Shown: piece after piece, positions 9,591 through 18,625 of the stretch
Numbering within the stretch: the stretch's first letter is position 1
How the letters are laid out: every line of letters begins with the position of its first letter
From: Levilactobacillus brevis ATCC 14869 = DSM 20054
GTDB taxonomy: Bacteria > Bacillota > Bacilli > Lactobacillales > Lactobacillaceae
DNA length: 64,000 bases
Assembly: GCF_001433855.1 (NCBI RefSeq)
Contig: NZ_AZCP01000001.1
Span: forward strand, 437,187-501,186
Direction: 5' to 3'
Notes under the pieces: generated by a model
Databases searched by the model: none
What the model was told of the DNA's origin: nothing
What the model saw: only the letters and a program-made list of their open reading frames with translations
Translations under genes and position numbers: made by a program

Positions 9591-10466
9591 TTAATCAACA
9601 TCCTTTCGTAATTGCTTAAGACTTGACCCAAAAATTTGCTCAATCGTGGCAGGATCGCGGTGGTCAAAAAATTGGCTCTCACCACGATCTAATCCCGCTA
9701 ACGTTGCCATTTCTGCCGCAGTTAATTCAAAATCAAAGACTGCTAAATTTTCGGCCATCCGTTCTTGGTGAACAGACTTAGGAATGACCGTAATTCCTCG
9801 CTGTAATAACCATCGCAAAATAACTTGACCAGTTGTCTTCCCATGTGCTTGGGCAATCGTGCTAATCGTCGGATCTGTAAAAATTCCGTGCTGTCCTTCT
9901 GCAAATGGTGCCCAAGCTTCAACTCGCACATGATCGGCTTGGTTAGCGGCCACTTCTTGTGGCTGTTGATACCATGGATTAACCTCAATTTGATTAACCG
10001 CTGGTTGGACGGTCATCGTCAGCTCCAAATTTTTAAGTTGATCCGCATAGAAGTTCGACACCCCAATCGCCCGAATCTTCCCCGCATGGTAAGCTTCCTC
10101 CATTGCTCGCCAAGCGCCCATGACATCGCCATACGGCTGATGTAACAAGTAGAGGTCCAAATAGTCTAATCCTAAACGTTGCAGGGAAGCATCAATTCCC
10201 TTCTTAGCTCGTTCATAGGTGAATTCTGAAATCCACAATTTAGAGGTCACAAACAAGTCACTACGCGCCACACCACTCTGCTGAATCGCTCGGCCAACTG
10301 CCGTTTCATTTTGATAAGCCGTAGCAGTGTCAATCAACCGATACCCGGTTTGAATTGCCTGGGTAACAGCCCTTTCACACTCAGCTAAATCCGGCACTTG
10401 AAAAACGCCAAACCCCAATTGGGGCATCGTCACGCCATTATTTAACACAATTGTTGGTACGGACAC
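9591..10466 (-). CDS. Aldo/keto reductase, upstream copy of a tandem pair
   Basis: Aldo/keto reductase of 291 residues with the same motif set (GFGVFQVPD, GYRLIDTATAYQNETAVG, LYLLHQPYGDV, IPKSVHQERM). I start it at GTG 10466, nine bases after AAAGGA; the frame is open 16 codons further but without a ribosome binding site. It is divergent from the LysR gene at 10590, which may regulate the pair. Parallel active-site residues argue that both copies are functional, probably with different carbonyl substrates. Confidence 0.87.
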   Translation of the reverse strand: MSVPTIVLNNGVTMPQLGFGVFQVPDLAECERAVTQAIQTGYRLIDTATAYQNETAVGRAIQQSGVARSDLFVTSKLWISEFTYERAKKGIDASLQRLGLDYLDLYLLHQPYGDVMGAWRAMEEAYHAGKIRAIGVSNFYADQLKNLELTMTVQPAVNQIEVNPWYQQPQEVAANQADHVRVEAWAPFAEGQHGIFTDPTISTIAQAHGKTTGQVILRWLLQRGITVIPKSVHQERMAENLAVFDFELTAAEMATLAGLDRGESQFFDHRDPATIEQIFGSSLKQLRKDVD

Positions 10467-10589
10467 ATGATCAAATCCTTTCTTGTTACCTGATTGGCCC
10501 CTATGATAGAACAAACTGAGACGGTTGAAAATTACTTCTTAAACATGCTAGTATACCATTAACGCATACTACGGAGGAGTGGAACTCGG

Positions 10590-11462
10590 ATGTTAGATAA
10601 TCACTTGCTGGAGGAATTGGCAACCTTTGCTCAAACTAAGACATTGGCAGAAACCGCAACTAAACTCAATATCACGCAACCAACCGTGACTCGGGGCATG
10701 CAAAAATTAGAAGAGCAACTCGGCGTTAAGCTTTTTGAGCGCCATCCCAATCGACTCACTCTAAACGCCACGGGGAAACTCGCTGCAGCCGAAGCTACCC
10801 GATTACTGGCAGCCCAGCGTGAGGCTGTCACTCGGATTCGCAATTTTGACTCATCACACCAAACCTTTCCCATTGCTACCACCTTACCCGGTCCGTTACT
10901 TTACTTGCAACACACCCAAGGGCACTTACCAACTACAACGCACTTGCCAACCACATTGCTGGCACCGGAGCGAGTCACAACGGCTCTCACGTCACAACAA
11001 GCCATTGTGGTATTAACCAATCAGCCGCTCGACACGCCATTAATCACGAGCCAATCAATCGGTATTGAGCGTTTAGCCGTCAATCTGAATCAATTCATGT
11101 ATCAGGCTAATCAGGCAACCGTTAGTTTTGCTGAGCTTCAAGGATTAAATTTTATTGTGTTACGTGATATTGGCCCGTGGCGAGACATCATTCAGCAGGC
11201 CATCCCTAACGCCCAATTCTTCTACCAGGAACAGCGAGCCGCATTACTCGCCTTGACTAAATCTGCTAATTTGCCGTTCTTCACCACAAATTTATCTATA
11301 TTTGACCCCACTTTTACCACAAATCAGGTCACAGAACAACGCGTTTGCTTACCGATCAATGATGTTGCGGCCCAAATGACCGTCTATGCCACCTACTTGC
11401 GCACTGAAAAAACACGAGTCCAGCCACTGATTACCCAACTTTCAACCCATTGGCCCAACTAA
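10590..11462 (+). CDS. LysR family transcriptional regulator
   Basis: Protein of 290 residues with an N-terminal winged helix-turn-helix (FAQTKTLAETATKLNITQPTVTRGMQKLEEQLGVKLFER, residues 10-50) and a LysR-type effector-binding domain after about residue 90. GGAGTGGAACTCGG precedes the ATG. It is divergent from the tandem aldo/keto reductases, the usual arrangement for control of a neighbouring divergent operon. It also lies upstream of a zinc alcohol dehydrogenase on the same strand, but that gene has its own MerR-type promoter. Effector not predictable. Confidence 0.85.
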   Translation: MLDNHLLEELATFAQTKTLAETATKLNITQPTVTRGMQKLEEQLGVKLFERHPNRLTLNATGKLAAAEATRLLAAQREAVTRIRNFDSSHQTFPIATTLPGPLLYLQHTQGHLPTTTHLPTTLLAPERVTTALTSQQAIVVLTNQPLDTPLITSQSIGIERLAVNLNQFMYQANQATVSFAELQGLNFIVLRDIGPWRDIIQQAIPNAQFFYQEQRAALLALTKSANLPFFTTNLSIFDPTFTTNQVTEQRVCLPINDVAAQMTVYATYLRTEKTRVQPLITQLSTHWPN

Positions 11463-11510
11463 GCTGTCACGGGTATGCCTGCAAAAAAATAATTATTTTT
11501 CAATTTTCAC

Positions 11511-11541
11511 TTGCTTTCGAGTGGACTCGAAGGCGTACACT
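11511..11541 (+). promoter_or_regulatory. MerR-type promoter of the alcohol dehydrogenase gene
   Basis: TTGCTT at 11511 and TACACT at 11536 are separated by 19 bp, longer than the usual 17. The spacer holds a perfect dyad, TTCGAGT-GG-ACTCGAA (11516-11531). A stretched spacer with a central dyad is the signature of promoters activated by MerR-family proteins. No MerR gene is adjacent. Confidence 0.6.
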
Positions 11542-11601
11542 AAGGTTAAGCTGGTTGAATGTGGGCTATCACCACTTCTCAACCCAACAAGGAGGAAATA
11601 C

Positions 11602-12645
11602 ATGATGAAATCCACTATGTTTATGGAACCCGGCAAAGTTGCCATCGAAGACATCGAAAAACCGCAAGTTCAGGCACCTGATGATGTGATTATTCACGTC
11701 GTTCGCACCTGTGTTTGTGGGTCAGATCTGTGGGCTTATCGCGGCTTAGAAGATAAGCCACATCATTCTGAGAACACTGGTCACGAAGCCATCGGGATCG
11801 TCGAAGCGGTTGGGTCTGACATCACAACTGTCGTTCCTGGTGACTTTGTGATTGCGCCATTTACTCATGGTTGTGGTCACTGTGCCGCTTGTCGTGCCGG
11901 TTTTGACGGCGATTGCCAAAACCACACGGACAACTTCAGTAATGGTGTTCAAGCCGAATACATTCGTTTCCAACACGGCGAATGGGCCTTAGTCAAGATT
12001 CCTGGCCAACCATCTGACTACAGTGAAGATATGTTGGCCTCCCTGTTAACTCTCGCCGATGTTATGGCGACCGGTTATCACGCCGCTCGTGTCGCTAACG
12101 TGAAAACGGGTGATACCGTTGTCGTCGTTGGTGATGGTGCCGTGGGTCTTTGTGGGGTTATTGCCGCACAAATGCGCGGTGCTAAGCGTATTATTATTAT
12201 GAGTCGGCATGAAGATCGGCAAAAGCTAGCCCGTGAATTCGGCGCAACTGATGTCATCGCCGAACGGGGCGATGACGCGATCGCCAAAGTTAAGGCCTTA
12301 ACCAATGGTGCTGGCGCTGACGCCGTCTTAGAATGTGTCGGCACGGAACTATCCAATGTTACCGCCATGCAGGCTGGTCGTCCTGGCGCCATCGTTGGCC
12401 GGGTAGGCTTACCCCATGAACCCAAGATGGATATGACCGCATCATTCTACAACAACACTATCATCGCTGGGGGCCCTGCTTCTGTCACGACCTACGATAA
12501 GCAAGTCTTATTGAAGGCTGTCTTAGACGGTGATATTCACCCAGGCAAGGTCTTCACCAAGCAATTTAGCTTAGACGATATTGACGCTGGCTACCAAGCC
12601 ATGACCAATCGTGAAGCAATCAAATCATTGATTGTCGTTGACTAA
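11602..12645 (+). CDS. Zinc-dependent alcohol dehydrogenase
   Basis: Medium-chain dehydrogenase/reductase of 347 residues. The catalytic zinc site is CGSDLWAYRG followed by GHEAIGIVE; the structural zinc site is a four-cysteine cluster of the form HGCGHCAACRAGFDGDC; the Rossmann cofactor motif is VVGDGAVGLCG near residue 180. The start is ATG 11602, five bases after AAGGAGG; the frame is open 27 codons upstream into the promoter, which is not coding. It reduces or oxidises an alcohol/aldehyde with NAD(P); the substrate is unknown. Confidence 0.88.
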   Translation: MMKSTMFMEPGKVAIEDIEKPQVQAPDDVIIHVVRTCVCGSDLWAYRGLEDKPHHSENTGHEAIGIVEAVGSDITTVVPGDFVIAPFTHGCGHCAACRAGFDGDCQNHTDNFSNGVQAEYIRFQHGEWALVKIPGQPSDYSEDMLASLLTLADVMATGYHAARVANVKTGDTVVVVGDGAVGLCGVIAAQMRGAKRIIIMSRHEDRQKLAREFGATDVIAERGDDAIAKVKALTNGAGADAVLECVGTELSNVTAMQAGRPGAIVGRVGLPHEPKMDMTASFYNNTIIAGGPASVTTYDKQVLLKAVLDGDIHPGKVFTKQFSLDDIDAGYQAMTNREAIKSLIVVD

Positions 12646-12666
12646 TTAGACAGTCATTCAGATAAA

Positions 12667-12703
12667 AACACCAACTAAGCCTATTACCTAGTTGGTGTTT
12701 TTT
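12667..12703 (+). terminator. Intrinsic terminator
   Basis: AACACCAACTA pairs with TAGTTGGTGTT, followed by TTTTT. It ends the alcohol dehydrogenase transcript. Confidence 0.85.
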
Positions 12704-12734
12704 GTGTTCAGATTTAGCTGTTAAATCAGCGGCA

Positions 12735-13037
12735 TTAATCCGCTAAGCTTCCCCGCCGAATGCGGCCTTGATTTAAAAACCAATGCCGTAATGGCGATCC
12801 GTTTAAGCGGCTGTAAGGAATAGGCTGCTGTTGTTGCGCCTGTATGGCGGCGTTGAGATAATTTCGTAAGATCCACGGGTCTTCAATCCGACTAACCTGC
12901 AACTCCAATACCGCGTCCACGTAATCTGGTGTGGTTTGGAGGTCTGCCGCAACCTGGTCAACCGTTAAGCCACTTAATTTAAAGTTAGCCTGTAGTTCTT
13001 TTCGCGTTGCTTGTTCTTCTGAAATCGTTAATGACAT
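12735..13037 (-). CDS. DUF2316 family protein
   Basis: Protein of 100 residues beginning MSLTISEEQATRKEL and containing a helix-turn-helix-like stretch (LSGLTVDQVAADLQTTPDYVDAVL), as in the DUF2316 family of lactic acid bacteria. It follows the MarR gene by two bases, a common pairing, and is presumably co-transcribed with it and its repression target. The molecular role is not known; a small DNA- or regulator-binding protein is plausible. Confidence 0.75.
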   Translation of the reverse strand: MSLTISEEQATRKELQANFKLSGLTVDQVAADLQTTPDYVDAVLELQVSRIEDPWILRNYLNAAIQAQQQQPIPYSRLNGSPLRHWFLNQGRIRRGSLAD

Positions 13038-13039
13038 TG

Positions 13040-13477
13040 TTAGGACTCCCTTGATAATCGCTGTAAGATCAGCTTCAACGTCTCAGAAAGTTGCGTCTGC
13101 TGGTCGACAGGAACTGCCTGCATCATTTGGCGATTGACCGTGGTGAATGCAGCCGCAATCTGTTGCGCCACCTGCTCACCGGCAGTCGTAACGTGCAACT
13201 GTTTTTCTCGATCATTGTCAGCTGCCACCTGGCGTACCACCAATTGCTGCGTTAACAACCGCTTAATCAGATTTGATGTACTCGCCGCTTGGCGCCCCAG
13301 GTAACTGCCAACTGCTCGCTGATTAGTCCCCGGGTGCTGATCAATATAATTCAGTGCTCGGGCCTGCTCATTGTTCAAATTTAACTGCTTTAGTTGCTGA
13401 TTCAACGCCTGTGTTTCTGCTTGGGCCAGTTGGTAAATCAGCCCCATCAAGTTTTGCTGCGTTTGCACTACCACCAC
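13040..13477 (-). CDS. MarR family transcriptional regulator
   Basis: Protein of 145 residues with the MarR winged helix (NLNNEQARALNYIDQHPGTNQRAVGSYLGRQAASTSNLIKRLLTQQLVVR) and a basic wing rich in Asp-Asn-Asp-Arg-Glu-Lys. The start is one of several in-frame GTG codons (13477 to 13468) behind AAGGAAGTAGGTGG; I keep the longest. It is the first gene of a pair with the DUF2316 gene. A palindrome just upstream (13510-13533) overlaps its promoter and suggests autorepression. Confidence 0.85.
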   Translation of the reverse strand: MVVVQTQQNLMGLIYQLAQAETQALNQQLKQLNLNNEQARALNYIDQHPGTNQRAVGSYLGRQAASTSNLIKRLLTQQLVVRQVAADNDREKQLHVTTAGEQVAQQIAAAFTTVNRQMMQAVPVDQQTQLSETLKLILQRLSRES

Positions 13478-13509
13478 CTACTTCCTTAGACGTAGGTCCA
13501 GTTTATCAC

Positions 13510-13533
13510 AAACAGTTTTAAATACAACTGTTT
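13510..13533. promoter_or_regulatory. Probable MarR operator
   Basis: AAACAGTT and AACTGTTT form eight-base inverted arms around an eight-base AT-rich centre, between the MarR gene start and a minus-strand TTGTAT...TAAACT promoter candidate. Size and placement fit a MarR autoregulatory site. Confidence 0.55.
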
Positions 13534-13543
13534 TGTTTAAAAC

Positions 13544-13990
13544 TTAATTTAAAGGTGCCAAATACGGATTGGGTAAGCCATTGGCAATTTTTTCCGCTTG
13601 GGCCACCGCCTGTTCTTGGGCAACTAAAGCCGCCGCATCCGGATCATCATAAATATTGAGTTTAAAATCAATTTCCTTCAAATTATCCTGGATGAGAGCT
13701 AATCGGGCTAAAATAGCTTCACGGTGAGCGTGCAATAGACGCTGTCGTTGTGGCACACTGGTGGGGCCTTGCATCACGTAACCAATGTATTGGCGAATAT
13801 CAGCAATGGTCATCCCGGTATTCTTTAAACAGGTAATCGTGTGGAGCAAATGCAAGTCGCCCTCAGTAAATGCCCGATAACCCGACTGATTACGGGCAAC
13901 GAATGGCAGTAAGCCTTGCTTATCATAGAATCGAAGCGTATAGATGGATAATCCCGTCTTGTCCGCTACTTGTTTGATCGTATACGTCAA
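13544..13990 (-). CDS. MerR family transcriptional regulator
   Basis: Protein of 148 residues. The N-terminal winged helix is of the standard MerR form (YTIKQVADKTGLSIYTLRFYDKQGLLP, then GYRAFTEGDL) followed by a long dimerisation helix; no cysteine pattern for metal sensing is seen, which points to the aldehyde/electrophile or drug-sensing branch. TTG start ten bases after AGGAGG. It is divergent from the epimerase gene, whose promoter has a 19-bp spacer with a dyad, so that gene is its likely target. Confidence 0.85.
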   Translation of the reverse strand: MTYTIKQVADKTGLSIYTLRFYDKQGLLPFVARNQSGYRAFTEGDLHLLHTITCLKNTGMTIADIRQYIGYVMQGPTSVPQRQRLLHAHREAILARLALIQDNLKEIDFKLNIYDDPDAAALVAQEQAVAQAEKIANGLPNPYLAPLN

Positions 13991-14008
13991 AAAAATTGAC
14001 CTCCTAGC

Positions 14009-14039
14009 TTGCCCTAGAGTGTGGTCTAGGGTTTATGCT
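14009..14039 (+). promoter_or_regulatory. MerR-type promoter of the epimerase gene
   Basis: TTGCCC at 14009 and TATGCT at 14034 with a 19-bp spacer that carries the perfect dyad CCCTAGA-GTGTGG-TCTAGGG (14012-14031). This is the classical architecture of a promoter untwisted and activated by a MerR protein; the MerR gene lies immediately to the left on the other strand. Confidence 0.75.
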
Positions 14040-14090
14040 GTCTACATTAACTAATTTCATCGCGCCATGCAAGCGCTAAAGGAGATCACT

Positions 14091-15110
14091 ATGTCAAATG
14101 AAAAGGTCCTAGTTACTGGGGGCAATGGCTTTCTGGCCCTCCATATTATTCAACATTTACTTATCCAAAACTATCCCGTTCGGGCGACCTTACGTCGCTT
14201 AGACAAGGCTAAAACCGTTCGCCAAGCACTCACTAATGTTCAAACGCCCCATTTGGACCGATTAGAATTCGTTCAGGCCGACTTAACTACCGACGCCGAC
14301 TGGCCAGCCGCTATGACTGGTATCACGTATGTGATGAGTGTGGCTGCCCCGGTCTTCGTTAACGGCGCGACTGTCACAGATGCCGTTGCCAACACCGCCG
14401 AAGCCGGTACGCTACGAATTCTCAAGGCCGCCGCGGCCGCTGGCGTCAAGCGGCTTGTCATGACTGCTAACTTTGGTGCAGTCGGGTTTAGTAGTCTTGA
14501 TCCGACCCATGTGATTACGGAGGACGACTGGACGGATCCCCAACAATCAGGACTTTCGGCTTATGAGCAATCAAAACTACTCGCGGAAAAGGCGGCTTGG
14601 AACTACGTCACCGACCACAATCACCCCTTTGAGTTGGTCACGGTCAATGCCGGCGCGATATTGGGACCCGCATTAGACGATCATGTGAGTGGGAGCTTTG
14701 GTCTCGTAAAACGCCTGCTGACGGGCCAGGCTACGCCTAATTTAACCGTTAGTGTCGTTGACGTTCGCGATGTTGCCGATATCCATATCCGGGCAATGAC
14801 CACCCCAGCCGCTGCCAATCAACGTTTCTTGGCAGTAGAAGATCATCCTATTTCTATGAAAGAAATTCGGACGTTGGTTAGAACCCGTTTTCCTGAATTA
14901 GCGGACCGACTACCTAAGCACTTTTTACCCAATATTGTCATTAATGTCTTAGCCCCCTTTAGCTCTGCCATTAAAGAAGGTCATCTCATGTTGCATTTGA
15001 GCCATCACGTTAGCAATCAGAAGGCCCGAACGGTATTGGGATGGACCCCATTAAGTAGTGCAAAAACGGCTGTAACCGAAGCCGTTAAACAACTCAAACC
15101 AACGTTATAA
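14091..15110 (+). CDS. NAD(P)-dependent epimerase/aldehyde reductase (extended SDR)
   Basis: Extended short-chain dehydrogenase of 339 residues. It has a glycine-rich nucleotide motif VTGGNGFLALHI at residue 8 and the YEQSK catalytic Tyr/Lys pair, as in dihydroflavonol-reductase-like proteins. ATG at 14091 follows AAAGGAGATCACT; the eight extra upstream codons overlap that site. Controlled by the adjacent MerR-type promoter. A role in reduction of toxic aldehydes or ketones is an inference from family and regulator. Confidence 0.85.
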   Translation: MSNEKVLVTGGNGFLALHIIQHLLIQNYPVRATLRRLDKAKTVRQALTNVQTPHLDRLEFVQADLTTDADWPAAMTGITYVMSVAAPVFVNGATVTDAVANTAEAGTLRILKAAAAAGVKRLVMTANFGAVGFSSLDPTHVITEDDWTDPQQSGLSAYEQSKLLAEKAAWNYVTDHNHPFELVTVNAGAILGPALDDHVSGSFGLVKRLLTGQATPNLTVSVVDVRDVADIHIRAMTTPAAANQRFLAVEDHPISMKEIRTLVRTRFPELADRLPKHFLPNIVINVLAPFSSAIKEGHLMLHLSHHVSNQKARTVLGWTPLSSAKTAVTEAVKQLKPTL

Positions 15111-15130
15111 CGGCACCAGTGTTGGAAATT

Positions 15131-15171
15131 AAAAATCAGTCCTTTCCAAAATGTGGAAGGACTGATTTTTG
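15131..15171. terminator. Bidirectional terminator
   Basis: AAAATCAGTCCTTTCC pairs with GGAAGGACTGATTTT, with flanking A and T runs, between the converging epimerase and oxidoreductase genes. Confidence 0.85.
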
Positions 15172-15195
15172 TTATTTAACCGATCGTCATTATTT

Positions 15196-16166
15196 CTATG
15201 CTTCAATCACCACAACATACTTTCCCCAGCCCTGGCGGCTCTCAATTTCCGCGTGGGCCTGAGCCCCACCTCACGGAGAGTAAACACCTTCGTCGGGTGA
15301 ATGTCGACGTGTTTTTCCGTCACGAGGTCCACTAACTCCTGCAACAATTGTGGTTCCACCTCACCAGAAGAAAACGACGTCAAATACCGATTATTGGGAA
15401 TATCGCCAATCGGTTCAAATGCATCGAAAGCCCACTGACCACCCAATTCACCAGTTGAGCTGACAATGCCACCGGGCGTTAAATGTTGTAGAGAGTCCTT
15501 GGCCGTCTTAGGACCGATTAAGTCTAAAATCTTATCAAAGGTTGCTGCGGCTGGCAGATGCGTTAATTCACCCGTCAAAACTTGATCAGCCCCTTGTTCT
15601 TGTAACGTCGCCGCCTTATCAGCATGACGGGTCGTACTAGTGACGCGAATGCCGGGTTGCAACGCATGGGCCAACTTGGCAGCCATCATGCCCACGCCAC
15701 TTGATCCCCCACGAATCAATACGTGATCTTGTGGCTGCAATCGTAAGCCGCGTAGTGCCCCATACGCCGTATATCCCGTTTCGGGTAATGCCGCCAATTC
15801 AGCCCAGCTGAGATCCGTCGTAATCGGATATAGCTGCTCATTAGGCAGAAGCACATACTCCGCATAACTACCGTCAAACGCCCGGCCCATCTCGCCCATA
15901 ATTGAGATGACCGTTTGACCAGTGGTGAACTGATCGGGCGCTGTGGTAGCAGCTACCTCGCCAACGACTTCAATTCCCAAAATCCGAGGAAACTCGACAC
16001 TCGGCGACAGGCCCTGACGCGTAAAGACTTCTGAATGATTAATCCCAAAACCGTGAACCCGAACTAAGCTCCAACCAGGCTTTAACGCTGGGCGGGGCAC
16101 TTCGCGATACGATAAAACGTCCGGTGCCCCGGGATGATCAACAACCACTGCGTGCATCATCTGCAT
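15196..16166 (-). pseudogene. Zinc-type alcohol dehydrogenase-like/quinone oxidoreductase, 3' frameshift
   Basis: Medium-chain oxidoreductase of the quinone-reductase/YhdH-like group without zinc ligands. The body is intact: GINHSEVFTRQG, the HVLIRGGSSGVGMMAAKLA cofactor motif, and the VFTLREVG segment near the end. After that the open frame runs into an arginine-rich tail and stops at 15207. In the next frame the expected family ending is present (QAHAEIESRQGWGKYVVVIEA, stop 15196-15198). One missing base in the GGGG run near 15264-15267 explains this. As written the protein loses its proper last 24 or so residues; a sequencing error in a homopolymer is the main alternative. ATG 16166 follows GGGAGG. 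Confidence 0.8.
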
Positions 16167-16276
16167 AAATATTGCCTCCCTTTTAAGTTAAGCATAGTTC
16201 ATGATGTCACTATTTGGAAAGGACTAAACTTAAGCAAAATCGTCGCAATTCTTTCAAAACCAAAGTTTTTGATCAT

Positions 16277-18304
16277 TTACACTTGATGACGAGTTGTCTG
16301 TCGTTTCGCTAAATGAACCAGCGCTGGGTCGGTCATTGGCTTGGTAAATAACGGAATCGTTTCTTCAAGCACATCGCTAAATTCCAAGCCATACCAAATC
16401 GCTGGCGACGGCGTAATGTTTTGTAAGAAGATCCGTCCACCAATTAAGAATCGATCGAATTGGTGCATTGTGGGATTTCCCGCCAAATCCATAATCTGCT
16501 GATTCTGAACAACAAATTTAAAGTCACCGACCTGTCGCGGTTGCGTAATCCCATAACTCGAATACTGAGGGTCAATACTATGATCGGCAATCAGGCTGGT
16601 TACAATTGCCCGTAAATAACGATTAATATGTTGTGACTTACGGAATCCTAGATTCAGCCGCACTTCAACCACATTGCGCGTTCCCAACATGTCAACGCTG
16701 TAGCTACAGTCGTAAGGACGATTGGTTTCATTAATCGTAATAAACCAATAGACCTTCGCGCGCTTGGGTCGTTTATCTAAAATAGAATATAGAATTGACC
16801 GCTTGACTCGATGCAACTGATCCACCTTAGCCAGGTAAACCAAGTTAGTTGCAAATAGCGGCTGGTTATCGTCTTGACTTAGTTGAATCAACTGCGACCG
16901 ATAATCCAACAAACTGATCTGTTCATCGGCTTGGTTATAGCGTAGGCGCCGCCGGTTACCAAAAAACCAAACGACCATAATTAAGAAGATCATCAACGTG
17001 AGTCCTAATGTCAGATATCCACCATGAATAAACTTTGTTAAACTGGCCACCAAAAAGAGGGTTTCCAATAAACCAAATCCCACCAATAAGGCCAATGACC
17101 AGAACCGGTGGCCTTTCATTTGAACCCACTGGCTCAACAATATCGTTGTCATCAACATCGTCAAGGTGATGGCCAATCCATACGCCGCTTCCATATGCGC
17201 CGAGGTTTGAAATAGCCAAACAATGCTCAGGGTTACCAAGCACAGCAGCCAATTGATAGCACCAATATAGATTTGACTACGCACGTTGCTAGGATGTTTG
17301 ATAATCATACGCGGGAGAAACTTCAGTCCCACTGCTTCATCAACCAACGTGTAGGACCCCGTAATCAAGGCTTGTGAGGCAATAATCGCCGCAATTGTGG
17401 CCAGCACAATCATGGCAACCCGACCACCACTGGGAATCATCTCATAAAACGGATTGATATTGGTCACATTTCGCCAGGCGGGTACTTGACTATGAGTTAA
17501 CATCCAAGCGCCCTGCCCTAGATAGTTTAAAATCAACATCGCATAAACGAAGGGCCAAGTTGCATCTATATTGGCCTTACCCACGTGCCCCATATCGGAA
17601 TACAATGCCTCTGCGCCGGTGGTTGCCAGGAAGACGCTCCCCAGAATAAAAATACCCATTTTATTCGTTGGACTAAACAGCACCTGAATCGCATAAACGG
17701 GTGAAAATGCTCGGAGAATCGCCGGTGCCTGACTAATGTTGAGCATCCCAACGCCCCCGATGATGGTAAACCAGAGTAACATCATCGGTCCGAATGAACG
17801 CCCAACGACTGCCGTTCCTAAGACTTGAATCGTAAAGAGAATGACCAATATCAGCGTAACACTAAGCGGAACCAACCATGAATACTGAGAAAAGGCCCTT
17901 AGATCCGGTAAGCCTTTAAGGCCCTCAACCGCTGAGGTCACGGTGACGGCGGGGGTCAACGTCCCATCTGCCAGTAAGGCGGCGCCACCAATCAAAGCCA
18001 CGAAAATCAGCCACTTAGCACGATGGCGAACCAGCGCATAGAGGGCAAAGATACCACCTTCGTGGTGATTATCAGCCCGCAAAGCAACGAGCACGTACTT
18101 CACTGTCGTAATCAGCATAAGTGTCCAAAAGATTAAGGAAACACTGCCAATCACGTAATCCGGTGTCGCATTTTTCAATGGACCAGCATCGTTAATCAAT
18201 GCATTCATAACATACAAGGGCGATGTCCCAATATCACCGTAAACCACCCCCAACGTAATCAGCATACCGAGCCATGAGCCCTTTTCTAGCCGCTCTTTAC
18301 GCAT
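16277..18304 (-). CDS. kup: Kup family potassium uptake protein
   Basis: Potassium/proton symporter of 675 residues. The diagnostic N-terminus [20 protein letters not shown] is present, followed by about 12 membrane segments to residue 440 and a hydrophilic C-terminal domain of about 230 residues. It moves K+ into the cell across the cytoplasmic membrane. GGGG precedes ATG 18304, with a minus-strand TATAGT box in the leader. I looked for a cyclic-di-AMP riboswitch in the leader and did not recognise one. Confidence 0.93.
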   Translation of the reverse strand: MRKERLEKGSWLGMLITLGVVYGDIGTSPLYVMNALINDAGPLKNATPDYVIGSVSLIFWTLMLITTVKYVLVALRADNHHEGGIFALYALVRHRAKWLIFVALIGGAALLADGTLTPAVTVTSAVEGLKGLPDLRAFSQYSWLVPLSVTLILVILFTIQVLGTAVVGRSFGPMMLLWFTIIGGVGMLNISQAPAILRAFSPVYAIQVLFSPTNKMGIFILGSVFLATTGAEALYSDMGHVGKANIDATWPFVYAMLILNYLGQGAWMLTHSQVPAWRNVTNINPFYEMIPSGGRVAMIVLATIAAIIASQALITGSYTLVDEAVGLKFLPRMIIKHPSNVRSQIYIGAINWLLCLVTLSIVWLFQTSAHMEAAYGLAITLTMLMTTILLSQWVQMKGHRFWSLALLVGFGLLETLFLVASLTKFIHGGYLTLGLTLMIFLIMVVWFFGNRRRLRYNQADEQISLLDYRSQLIQLSQDDNQPLFATNLVYLAKVDQLHRVKRSILYSILDKRPKRAKVYWFITINETNRPYDCSYSVDMLGTRNVVEVRLNLGFRKSQHINRYLRAIVTSLIADHSIDPQYSSYGITQPRQVGDFKFVVQNQQIMDLAGNPTMHQFDRFLIGGRIFLQNITPSPAIWYGLEFSDVLEETIPLFTKPMTDPALVHLAKRQTTRHQV

Positions 18305-18581
18305 AATGGTCCCCCCATTTCAGCCTAATCTGCGACTCATACTATACTAGCTTTTTTCACGATTGGGTAATTAAACGACCTTAAACTGTATTATCCACAT
18401 AAGTCTTGGCTGTCGCTTTGTTATATGAAGTTACTTACCATAAGTTCCCTCTGCAAGCGTTAAACACTTCTACCGGTTTCGTTGAGACGTAAATTTCCAC
18501 TGGTTATTTCTCGTTGTTTCAGCTATACTGGTTGCAACAAATCAATTCCGATAGCGAGACCATCTCGTCATGTTACTAGTT
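18305..18581. other. Intergenic region between kup and an MFS gene
   Basis: About 280 bp with no open reading frame of note. It must hold the divergent promoters: a minus-strand TATAGT-like box near 18340 for kup. No RNA gene or known riboswitch consensus was recognised in it. The last 40 bp before the MFS gene form a hairpin described separately. Confidence 0.5.
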
Positions 18582-18622
18582 AGGACACCCTACTAGGCTG
18601 GAAGAAGCCTAAGGAGTGTCCT
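18582..18622 (+). promoter_or_regulatory. Hairpin sequestering the MFS ribosome binding site
   Basis: AGGACAC-CCT-AC-TAGGCT on the left pairs with AGCCTA-AGG-A-GTGTCCT on the right around the loop GGAAGA. That is sixteen pairs with only one small internal loop. The Shine-Dalgarno AAGGAG (18611-18616) lies inside the right arm and the ATG is four bases beyond it. The structure should block translation unless opened; TTTT after the stem means it could also act as an attenuator. Confidence 0.6.
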
Positions 18623-18625
18623 TTT

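Noticed and set aside
8725-10466. Tandem aldo/keto reductases as a new system
   Set aside because: Both copies have full, ordinary family motifs; a simple gene duplication explains them.
18305-18581. Cyclic-di-AMP riboswitch for kup
   Set aside because: Potassium transporters often have one, but I could not match the conserved elements in this leader on the minus strand.
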